From the NCBI RefSeq assembly GCF_035046485.1, contig NC_085137.1, positions 482,726,252 through 482,790,251 of the forward strand: a stretch of DNA of 64,000 nt. Direction: 5' to 3'. This stretch comes from Aedes albopictus (lineage: Eukaryota > Arthropoda > Insecta > Diptera > Culicidae). The notes beneath the pieces were generated by a model, which saw only the letters and a list, made by a program, of their open reading frames with translations, was not told the DNA's origin and made no database searches. Shown here one piece after another: positions 54,901 through 64,000 of this stretch. The translations under genes were made by a program, and so were the position numbers. Each line of letters begins with the position of its first letter. The stretch's first letter is position 1.

Positions 54901-56435
54901 TTGCTTCAGGTATTCCTCCAGGGATTTCTGCACGATTTTTTCAGGGATTTTTACAGGAATTCTTCTAGGGATTTCTTCAGAAAATATTTCAAGAAATTCT
55001 CCAGGAATTTTTTAGGAAATTCCTCTGGAGATTCCTCTAGAAATTCATCCAGTAACTCTTTCAAAAATTCCTCTAGATATTCCAGCAGGAACTCCAACAT
55101 GGATTCCTCCAGCAATTCCCACAGGAATACCTCTAGGATTTCCTCCAGGATTCAATCAAAAAATTTCTCCAGAAACTCCTCCAGGAATTACCCAAGGATT
55201 TTTTTCAGGAATTCCTACAAATATTTCTCCAAAAATTGCTCCTGGACATCTTTTAGAAATTATGTCAGCAATTTCTCTAAGGATTCCTCCATATATTTTT
55301 ACAGGAATTTCTCCTGAGACTCCATCAGGAATAGCTTCAGGGATTCCTTATGAAATTTCTTCAGAATTTTCCCAGGGATTCTTCCAGAAAATCCTCCAGA
55401 AGTTCTTCCAAGGAATCACCAAGGAAATCCTCCTGGAATACCTTCGGAAATTCTTCCAGGAATTCCTCCAGAGATTTCTTCGGGGAATTCTCCACAAATT
55501 TACTCAATAATTCCCCCAGGGATTCTTTCAGGAATTGCTTCGAAGATTTCTCAAGGGATTTTTTTCAGAAATAGAAAAATTATAGAAATAACAATCTCCC
55601 AGAATTCCTCTGGAGATTCCTCTAGAAATTCATCGAGTAATTCTTTCAAGAATTCCTCTAGAGATTCCTCAAGCAATTTCCACAGGAATACCTCTAGAAA
55701 TTCCTCCATGCATTCCTCCAGGATTTTATCCACGAAATACCCCAGAAATTTCTTCCGGATTTCCTCCAGCAATTGCTTCTGGACATCCTTCAGAAATTCA
55801 AAAATTTCTCCAGAAAATCCTCTAGGGATTTCTTCAGAGATTCTGCCAGGAAATTCTCCAGGAATACTTTCAGAAATTTTTCAGGGATTCCTCCAGGATT
55901 TTCTTCAGCGATTCCTCCAAGGACTCCCCCACGAATATCTTCAGGGATATTCCCAGAGATTCCTCCAGGGACTCTTCCAGGGATTCCTCCAGAAATTACT
56001 CCAAGGGTTCTTCCACGAAATCCTCCTAAAATTTCTCGAAAGATTTTTTTTTCAGAAATTTCTCCAGCAATTCCTCCCAGAATTCCTCTGGAGATTTCTT
56101 TAGGAATTCTTCCTGGAATTACTCCAAGAATTCATCAAAGGAATTTCTCCATGAATTCCGGCTGAGTCTTATCCTAGTATTCCTCCAGAAATTACGCCCG
56201 GAATTTGTTCAGAAGTTTCTCCAGGCATTCCTCCAGGATTCTCGCTAGATATTTTCTCAGGAACTGCTTCAAGGATTCCACCAGGAATCCCTTCTGGAAT
56301 TTCATCAAGAATCCCCAAGCAATTCTCCAGAAATTTATGGATTTCCTCATGAGATCTCTTCAGAAATTTCTTTAGGTATTCCTTCCAGTTATATTTTCAA
56401 AAATTCTTCCAGGGATTTCTCCGGGAATTACACTA
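51950..56435. repeat. Long 12-bp period tract (TTCCTCCAGGAA), about 4.5 kb
   Basis: The main tract. Units such as AGGAATTCCTCC, AGAAATTTCTCC and AGGGATTTCTTC follow each other with a 12-bp period and moderate divergence. Since 12 is a multiple of three and the consensus lacks stops in every frame, long open frames appear on both strands: FSRNSSRN, FPGIPPGI and LQEFLQKF on plus; LEEFLEEF and GGIPGGIP on minus (for example 54748-55317, 51887-52570). None has codon or domain evidence of being a gene. Confidence 0.88.
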
Positions 56436-56559
56436 CACTATTTACACTACACTACAGAACTTCCTCCAGGCATTCTTGTAGGATTTGCAACATGAACAGA
56501 TAATAAGTCTGCAAGTTGTATTTCCGGAATTTATCTAGGATCATCCGCAGAACAACTAT

Positions 56560-59500
56560 TTGGATACGGATGGGTTACATTAGCCCAGACGAGAAAACTG
56601 ACCATTACAAACGTTACTAGATCAGCGAGGTTGCATCCAGAAAGACGAAAACACCATCTCCAAAGGGTTAAACATCTGATCCGAAGTTAATCGGTCCTCA
56701 CAAAAACCAGCCTGGCATTCGCCGACGAAAGACTCCTCAAAAGGTCGTAGTCTATTGAACAGTACACGCGACAGTATCTTATACGCTAAATTTTAAAGGG
56801 TAATACCTCAGTAATTTGGGCTACAAAACGGTGAGTCGATAAGGAGAGCGTCCAACATAGCTCTGGTCCTCACAAGTTCCTACCTCATGCTTCCACGGGT
56901 AAAGCGATGACAAAGACCGCCAGCTAAGAGTTGTGTGCTTAGGTGGTAGTGCAGCCCCTTTCTATTGTTGTTCTTCTGACTCCAGCTAGATTAAGGAAGT
57001 ACGTCCCCAGCGTCTGTTCAGCAAGAAAGTGCGGCTCAACCAGCGTCTGTTCTGGCATCCAGCGTCTGAGTATAAAATGCTCCACCGCCGGGAGCCCCAC
57101 GGTGGATAGGGGTCCTTTGGCCTACAACCTACTGTTCTCGAATCCCAAAAACCGTTACAGAACCGAAAATGAAAGACTACGATCTGATTCAACGGAAACG
57201 ACTTTCAGCGTGAAACAACGCACAAGAATTGGAACTTGGAATGTAGTAACCCTAGCCCCAACAAGGTAAACTGACACAACTAGCCAATAAGGTAGGTATG
57301 CCGTATTAAGCTTGAAATCCTAGGACTGAGCGAAGTCCGTTGGCCGAACTTTGGAGAACACAAATTAGCGTTGAGTCAAATTCTGCTATACTCTGGTCTA
57401 CGAAGTGAACATTAGCGTGGGACACAAAAAGACATTTTACTCCTGTACACTTTTTGAGTTCCATTTTGGACCCATATCAACTGTGCAAAATTTCAGATCG
57501 ATCGGAGAAACTATATTTTAGCGCCAGCCATTTTAAGTTTTCATACGATTTAGTATGGGGAAAATCACTTTTTCAAAGAAAAATCGCCACAGGTTGCCCC
57601 TTAGCCCCTAAAAATAAATCGATGAATGATTTCTGTTGGAAATTCTACGAGGAACCAACCCTCCGAAGACCGCAAAGCGATCTGAGGCATGTGGAAAAAG
57701 TTATTGACTGAAAATCGAATGGCATGCAAACGCTGTTTAACATGTAAGGAATAACAATAAATAATAAAATCTCGTTATTTTATCGACCGGGTGAGGCCTA
57801 ATAACTTTTTCCACGAACGCCGCATCGATTTGCTGTGTTCGGAGGTCTGATTCTTAGTAAAGTATTCTACAGAAATCATTCGTCGACTTATTTTTAGGGA
57901 TCTAGGGGTGACTCCTACCGATTTTTCTTTGCAGGAGGAAAATTTCCCCATAGTAAATCGTATGAAAAACTAAGAATGGCGGGCGCTAAAATATAGTTTT
58001 TCCGATCGATCTGAAATTTTGCACAGTTGATATGGGACCAAAGTGGAACTCAAAAAGTATACAGGAACTTGAGTTTTTCCATTTTTTGTATTTTCCCATA
58101 TAAACCGTGTACCAGGCTAGTGAACATGCTCCTTGCCGCCGTGGAGTTGGTTTTCTGCTCAGCGCTCACACCAACACTGTACTCATGAAGTGGGAACCTA
58201 TTAATGAGAGGATAATTGTAGCCATACTAAGAACACGGGTTCGAAACCTTATCATGGTCCAATGTTGCGCGCCAACCAATGCTGCCGAATTGCAAGACAA
58301 AGAGAACTTTTACAGTCAGCTGAATGTTGTTGTGGATAAGATTGCAAGATCTTCATGGGCGACTTCAACGCCAAGGTTGGTTCCGATAACTCGCACTATG
58401 AGCACGCCATGGGACGCCATACTTTACTAACTTTCAGTCCTGGGCACCCACGGTGGTTGCAGAGTTTTGTGGCAACAATGACATTGGGGGTGATTGGGGA
58501 TCGCTCTTTCCTCATCGACCAGTGCACAAAGTGATATGGGTTTCACGTGATGGCGTCACGGAAAATCAAATCGACCACATCTGCATGGGCCAAAAATGTA
58601 GCTTAAGCCCTCTTGATATGTGTCACAAACGAAGTGCCGACATTGCTCCTAATCGGTGCTCCTAATAGTGCCGACCATCATCTCCTAATTGGCGAGATCC
58701 GACAGCGCATTGCTAGGATCCATCGACAAGAGGAGAAAATCGGGCGCCGGTTCAACACACGCCGACTGGAAGGCGCCGTGGTGAAAAGGTCCTTCGTCGA
58801 GGAGCTGGAGAATCGTGCTGCGGTTATTTCGGAAGGTGGAAGTGTAGAACATCAATGGAGCACCATGAAGAATGCCTTCATCGCCACCGGAGAGAATAAT
58901 TTGGGTGGATCACAGATGACATCACAGATCTCACCTGCAGAATGATAGAAAAACGAAGGAACGTCATAGCCGCGGTAGAGCGAGCGAAAACACGAGGAGC
59001 CAAAACCGTAGCCTATAGCGCTATTCGGTTCTCGAGAAGGAAGTTAAACGCTCATATAAATAGGAGAAAAGAGCGTGGGCGAACTCCCTAGCCGACGAGA
59101 AAGCTGCAAACTCCGGCGACATCCGTCACCTCTACGATGTTTTACGTCGCCTTAGTCGCCGTAGAATGCTATGATGCCCGTGAAAGACACGTCTGGACAG
59201 TTACTGACCGACCCGGCTGACCAGGTGAAACGCTGCGCTGGTTCGAGCGCTTTGAAAACCTTTTTCAAGTGTCGGTCACGCCATCAACACCTCTGCATGG
59301 TCCGCCAAAGGCTCGACGCATTATCCGCGTCAATCCCAAAGCTCTATCATTGCAGGAGATAGAAACAGCCAACCGTAGCATGATATGGAACAGATCCCCG
59401 GGGGTAGATGGATAATCAGCCGAGATGCTCAAAGCTGACCCCGTAGTATCGTAGTATCCGTAGCATCCATTATTCTGCAACATATGGGAAACCGCGTCAA

Positions 59501-60570
59501 TTCCGGCCGACTGAATGTAAGGCGTCTTAGTAAAGGTGCTCAGAAAGGGTGACCTGACTAAATGCGATAATTGGTGGGGTGCCATATTGCTGTGCATCGT
59601 TCTCAAATACCTCTGCAAAGTGATCCTTAGCCGAATACAGGAGAAGATTGTCGCAACTCTCCTATGGCAGCAAGCAGGATTCCGTGCCGGACGATCCTGT
59701 GTGGACCATATTGTCACGCTCCGTATCATTCTGGAGCAAATTAATGAATTCCAAGAGTCTCTCTACCTGGTGTTCATTGATTACAAAAAAGCTTTCGACC
59801 GTCTCAATCTCGGAAACATGTGGAAAGCCATCAGGCGCAAGGGTCTCCCTGAGAAAATCATCGGCCTCATTGAAGCACAGTACAGGGCATTTTCGTGCAG
59901 AGTACTGCACAATGGTGTTTTGTCCGATCCCATCCGGGTCGTTGCTGGAGTGAGGCAATGATGTATACTAGCATCGCTACTGTTCCTCATCGTAATCGAC
60001 GAGATCCTGGTAGGTGCGATTGACCGTGAGTGAACCAAATCGTGAATTGCTGTGACAGCACATAACCATGGCGCACCTAAATGACTTCGAACTGGCTGAT
60101 GCCGTTGCTCTCCTAGCACAACGGCGCTCTGATATGCAGAGTAAGCTCGATGATCTTGCCTATCGCTCCTCGGCGGCAGGTCTCACCATCAACGTCAACA
60201 AGACCAAATCGTTGAATGTAAACACGGTCAACCCTTCTAGCTTTACGGTAGCTGGGGAAGCAGTGGAGAATGTTGTTCCAATACCTTGGTAGCCAAATGG
60301 CGGCCGATGGTAGCACCAAGATCGACATAGGTGCACGGATCAGGAAGACGAGGGCTGCCTTTGCGAGTTTAAGAAATGTATGGAAAAACAATTATATTAG
60401 TCGACGAACCAAAATCCGAATTTTCAACTCGAACGATGAAATCTGTGCTGTTGTACGCCAGTGAACCTTGGTGTGTATCAGTGTATCAGCTCCGTCGTCG
60501 ATGTCATCAAAAGGAGATAATTCAATTCGGTCCTCTGCACCACCATGGGCGCTCAGGACTGAAAGTTAGT
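56560..60570 (+). pseudogene. Broken RTE-like non-LTR retrotransposon, copy 2
   Basis: A leader (about 56560-57200) is followed by RIGTWNVVTLAPTR (57222), then after shifts ILGLSEVRWPNFGEHKLA, an inserted foldback, and HAPCRRGVGFLLSA. Endonuclease traces follow: FMGDFNAKVGSDN (about 58355), VSRDGVTENQIDHICMG, ADHHLLIGEIRQRIARIHRQ (about 58670). RT: QQAGFRAGRSCVDHIVTLRI (59670), LVFIDYKKAFDRLN (59768), NGVLSDPIRVVAGVRQ. The block around 60068-60130 reads HLNDFELADAVALLAQRR, with A-DA where FADD or LADD is expected. Then INVNKTKSLNV and FQYLGSQMAADG. Several stops and frameshifts. Sequence type differs from copy 1, so it is another RTE-like family. Confidence 0.85.
57404..58127. mobile_element. 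Foldback element in RTE copy 2 (TSD AGTGAACAT)
   Basis: Flanking AGTGAACAT occurs at 57404-57412 and 58119-58127, and the host sequence continues across. Arms of about 280-300 bp match as complements (GAGTTCCATTTTGGACCCAT; TTTCAGATCGATCGGAGAAA). They are related to the 33470-34286 foldback. Noncoding. Confidence 0.78.
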
Positions 60571-60572
60571 AA

Positions 60573-61100
60573 GTAGTATCATCCTGGAGCAGTTCAATGA
60601 ATTCCAAAAGTCCCTTTCTTTGGCATTCATTAAATACGAAAAAGCTTTCGATCATCTGAACCACGAAAATCTGGGGGACGCCCTGAGACGCAAGGGAGTT
60701 TCGGATAAAATTGTCAAGCTCATCGAACCGCAATACGAGGATTAGATATGTAGTGTCCTGCAACGAAGTTTTGTCCAACCTTATCTGGGTAGTCGCTGGT
60801 GTGAGACAGGGATGCATATTATACTTTAGATCTTGGTAGAGCGATTGGCCGTGCACCAAATCGTGGGTTACTTAGGCAGCACATCATTGTGGAATATCGA
60901 TTTGGCCGACTGTGAGGTCCTACTAGCCCAACGGCGCTCTGACATACAGAGTAAGCTTAACGACCGGGATGAACGCTCCGCTGCGGTGGATCCAACTATC
61001 AACGTTAGTAAGACCAAATCGTTGGATGGTAGCACGGGTAACCCCTCTAACTTTACAGAAGCTTGGCAACTATGTAATATCTTGGCAGCCAGATAGCGTT
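60573..61100 (+). pseudogene. Second partial copy of the same RTE family
   Basis: Restarts within the RT: SIILEQFNEFQKSLSLAFIK, EKAFDHLNHENLGDALRRKG, later LADCEVLLAQRRSDIQSKLN and VSKTKSLDGSTGNPS. It parallels 59725-60260 of copy 2 in the same orientation. Stops present. Arrangement suggests tandem insertion or local duplication. Confidence 0.78.
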
Positions 61101-62095
61101 AGACAGCGGTACTAAGATCGACACAGGAGAACCGATCAAGAAGACTGGGATTTGTTCAGGATGAAGATCTTGGGCCTATGTATCCCCAGGGCTGCTAAGG
61201 ATACAACTAGACAAGATCCAAACCTAGCAACAGTGTTCTCGAAAAACAGTGTTCTACCGGCAAATTTACACCTTCAGTAGGTCGGCTCCAGAGGCACGTT
61301 CTCCTCCATTTGGGAAATTTGTGCCAAATTTATACCTTACGCAGGGAGCTGATTTCGAGTTGAGGAGTGCGGTTTGAGCCTCGTAAGCCTTTTTCTGAAC
61401 GATGTTGGAGCTTGCAAGTTCTTGTAGAGTGTGAGTGAACATGCGATTATCATTTTTTATGAATTCCTCGCTACTTGACTAGATTGTGTTGCGGTTTCTG
61501 AATATTATTTTTACTCCTCAAAAAATCGCAGAAATTGGCTTCTCAATAACTCGCCACCGAAGTGTTCCTGTTAAGCCTGCATTGCACCCTCGACCAATTC
61601 AAAACGATTTCTTTCTTGCATTTTCCATTGTACTGAAAAGCCACTCCTTCCGACTAATTTTTATTCGTTTATTTCACTAAAGTTTTATTCCGACCTTACA
61701 AACTAGAACGCTATTTTTGTATCTTAGTGTTTTTTTGTGCTTACACAGCTCGCTACACGACTCGACGTTTACGCTTTCGCTCCCTCCGATCACTCCTAGA
61801 AATTGTTTCACTATTGCCTACTCGCCTAACATGGGAAAGTATAACCTTAACCTATTTGTATCGATTTGAGTTCCACTCGTCCGGCAGGGGGATCCACCTC
61901 TGCTGCTGGTTGACTGGCATCCCACGGAATGGGTCTCGGGGTCTCGTAGATCTTCACCGTCTCGGTAGGCTAGGAGCTGGCTTGGAGGGGCACCCGTTCC
62001 CGGGACGAGTAGCCCGAGTTCCGCCACCCGGACAGGAAGATCTACAAAATTGTTCCACCGAAGTTTTAATTTTCTCGCATTATATTTTTATATGA
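61101..62095. other. Spacer 3' of the host gene, no gene seen
   Basis: Contains at 61276-61326 about 50 bp shared with 23075-23125. A GC-richer patch at 61860-62050 has open frames on both strands without known domains. No TIRs were paired. Confidence 0.35.
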
Positions 62096-62101
62096 TTTAT
62101 T
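62096..62101 (-). promoter_or_regulatory. Candidate polyadenylation signal of the host gene
   Basis: AATAAA on the minus strand, about 146 nt after the stop codon of the exon ending at 62247. Placement is plausible for a 3' UTR end, but a single hexamer is weak evidence. Confidence 0.4.
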
Positions 62102-62246
62102 TTTGGGTCCCCAAAATGCCCAGACCGAGAGGTCCCCCACTCCGGCGAGGTTTGCTGGAACGAGTTTCAAGTCTTGTTTGTTTTACTTCCCATTTGAGCT
62201 GATACTTAGAACGTACGGTTCACTTCCTCCGCTGTTGATCAGGAAA

Positions 62247-63100
62247 CTAATAGTAGAAAAATCTGTATGGCGACGGGGTTGAGAAGGATGGATAATTGTA
62301 ATAGCTTGGGTAGGCAGCGGCCGGAGTGGCGGCGGTCGATGGGGCGGCGGCGGCGATGGCAGCGGAATAGTAAGTTCGTTGTGGATACTCATACTGCTGA
62401 AAGGAATGCTGAAGGGGATTGGTACCGACCAGGTAGGGATTGTATTGGGACTGAAATGCCAGCTGCTGTTGCTGATACTGGTAGGCAAGAAGGGCGAGGG
62501 GATTCTGATAAGCGGCGTAGGGGTTGTAGTAGTAAGGGGTATAACTAGGGGTGTAGATAGGATACTGAGCGCTGTTCATGTAATCAGCGGCAGTGGCGAA
62601 TGGATAGGACTGTGGGATGAAGGGCTGTTGCTGGAAAGCAATGGTAGGAGAGTTAACTGCACCATATTGCTGTTGTTGCTGTTGTTCCCGGAGTTGTTCG
62701 GCTTGCTGTTGCTGCTGCTTGGCCTTCAGTCTCAAACTGGCCAGGAACTTTTCGGTGTCAAAGTGGGGAGCCAGCGTTCCGGATTGTCCAATGACCTGCT
62801 GTCGAGCGTCGTCGATTTCGGCTTCAATTTCGTTCTGCGAAACGCGAGCTTCCTGGAATCCTGGTCCCACTAGAAGTCCGGCTGGGAGGTCCTGATCGGC
62901 GGCAACGAGACCGTACTTTCCTTTGGTGACCAGCTTCTTGTTGACCGAGATGGGCAGACCTAGTGATCCGATTTCGCTAGGCTTGATTCCGGCAATGGCG
63001 GTGGCAACGGGACGGGCAACGGCAAGACCTCCATCTCCGACGACGGCAGTGGCGATGGGTTTGGACGAAGCGACACCTCCTTCACCGGCAATGGCGAGAC
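62247..63100 (-). CDS. Terminal exon of a DUF4774-like, Gln/Tyr/Ala-rich insect protein
   Basis: Partial host gene and the only convincing one in the window. The exon begins after a 3' splice site (AAAATTTCAG) at 63101. A split codon is completed by its first two bases; 283 codons then run to a TAG at 62247-62249. The N-terminal part has Gly/Ala/Val repeats (LAIAGEGGVASSKPIATAVV, GDGGLAVARPVATAIAG). LVTKGKYGLVAADQDLPAGL and an acidic/Gln helix (QNEIEAEIDDARQQVIG; LRLKAKQQQQQAEQLREQQ) follow. The C-terminus is rich in Tyr, Pro, Ala and Gln and ends FFYY. This matches my memory of insect DUF4774 proteins, thought to be secreted or cuticle-related; the function is unproven. Upstream exons, including any signal peptide, lie beyond the window edge. 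Confidence 0.82.
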
Positions 63101-64000
63101 CTGAAATTTTGAGGAACGGTGATGAGTTCGAATCGATGATTGAATTTTTTTAAACTGCCGTTAAGTATAAACATTAAAAACACTGTGATCTTCGAATGAG
63201 TGTTATCAGTTTTGTACCATTTAATTCTGCCCTATTTTGCTTATCTGTTAACAGATACGCGTATTTCGACTACCACTTGTAATCTTCCGTAAACGAAATA
63301 CTCGTATCTGTCAAAGGATAAGCAAAATAGGACGAAATTAAAAGAAACAAAGCTGATTACACTCATTCGAAGAGGGTATTCTGCTTAGAAGATTCGAAAA
63401 GTCAGTACATGAACAATGTGATCATTTTGAAAATCCTGAAGCTGATGATTTTGATTTAAGACTTTTTACGGCATCATGAGCATCGGCAGCCATGTTGGAT
63501 ATTAGCCTCAAAATTTCACAGTGATAATTCTCTGCCACCAAAGCGAATATTCGTATGAAAAAGTATCATCCTATATGCTCACTCGCAGTGATTGCGATGA
63601 TACCTTGTCTGCTGCGTTGCTGCAGAATTGACAGTTTTTTATCACTTCAAAAATGCGAGGCAAACAATCATTTTCAATTGTTTCAAAAAAAAAAAAGCAA
63701 AAAGTCAATGATTCGTTTGAAAACTTAGTGATGCAGTAAGACACCTTAAATGATCGACTTATAATACACTTTTGACGAAAAAAAATCGGGGATAAAAAAA
63801 TTAGTAAGTATATAGCAAATATGCCTGTTAAGGCCGGACGGGACGGTGGTTGAATCGTCCGCCATTGCTCTGTTGCTAGTAAGATGCAAATCTCAACTTC
63901 TACTTCATATTATTGACTAGAAATTTAATCGTTCATTTGCTCACATGTGGTGCACAATCGACTAAAGTTTCAGCTACGTCAGTGCAGTGGAAATTGATAT
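63101..64000 (-). other. Upstream intron of the host gene (partial)
   Basis: AT-rich sequence upstream of the splice acceptor on the minus strand, with no further exon found before the window end. It carries the hairpin repeat at 63189-63373. The polypyrimidine tract before the acceptor is poor, so the exon boundary is inferred mostly from loss of coding character. Confidence 0.5.
63189..63373. mobile_element. Hairpin MITE in the host-gene intron
   Basis: Inverted arms of about 75-80 bp begin TCTTCGAATGAGTG and end with its complement. Inner matches include CCTATTTTGCTTATC and CGAATA-type ends near the loop. No target duplication was established. If the gene is transcribed, this would fold in the pre-mRNA. 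Confidence 0.72.

Noticed and set aside
51887..56165. Many long open frames in the 52-56 kb tract (up to 227 codons) that look like Ser/Asn-rich or Pro/Gly/Ile-rich proteins
   Set aside because: They arise in all frames on both strands from a stop-free 12-bp repeat. There are no start contexts, domains or consistent frame.

Overview
This window looks like a transposon-dense stretch of a mosquito nuclear genome, most likely Aedes or a close relative. The evidence is indirect: AT-rich spacers; many short inverted-terminal-repeat elements nested in one another; tRNA-derived SINEs of Feilai-like appearance; RTE-like, CR1-like and R1-clade non-LTR retrotransposons; and only one recognisable single-copy gene, a spliced gene at the right edge. 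There are no bacterial operons, no viral genes and no CRISPR array. Nothing could be searched against a database, so family names come from visible motifs, terminal sequences and target-site duplications (TSDs).

Layout. 1-2575: spacer with two MITEs. 2576-9013: a nest, with an outer hAT-like element (8-bp TSD TGTGTACC) holding an inner 3.6-kb hAT-like element (8-bp TSD CTTTCGGC) and a 2-kb foldback. 9.0-13.4 kb: a perfect 55-bp hairpin, a decayed CR1-like LINE with a MITE inside it, and a TA-flanked element. 14-28 kb: decayed tracts of a 12-bp period sequence, interspersed with foldbacks, SINEs and TA-, TTAA- or hAT-type MITEs. 28.3-33.2 kb: a broken RTE-like LINE with three insertions, plus a second 3' fragment. 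33.5-41.1 kb: foldbacks and more 12-bp tracts inside a possible large inverted-repeat element.

42.4-51.5 kb is the most intact part. An array of roughly 150-bp repeats, an (ACAY)n microsatellite and a tail segment form one composite repeat. A 1.2-kb PHD-type ORF1-only LINE interrupts the array (GATAT duplication). A near-complete 6.2-kb R1-clade retrotransposon with two long ORFs sits exactly between the microsatellite and the tail, flanked by GACATCACCTCA duplications. A TTAA-flanked MITE lies in its 3' UTR.

51.9-56.4 kb is a 4.5-kb tract of the 12-bp repeat, in which all six frames are open, so its many long ORFs are not genes. 56.5-61.1 kb holds two decayed RTE-like copies in tandem. 62.1-64.0 kb carries the terminal exon of a minus-strand host gene, rich in Gln, Tyr, Ala and Pro and resembling insect DUF4774-type secreted or cuticular proteins, and part of its upstream intron with a hairpin repeat.

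How the parts relate. Insertion order can be read from interrupted frames and duplications. In the first RTE-like copy, removing each insertion and one duplication restores the RT reading frame at three places. The R1-clade and ORF1-only elements both landed in the composite repeat. The host gene is the only locus with a likely organismal function.
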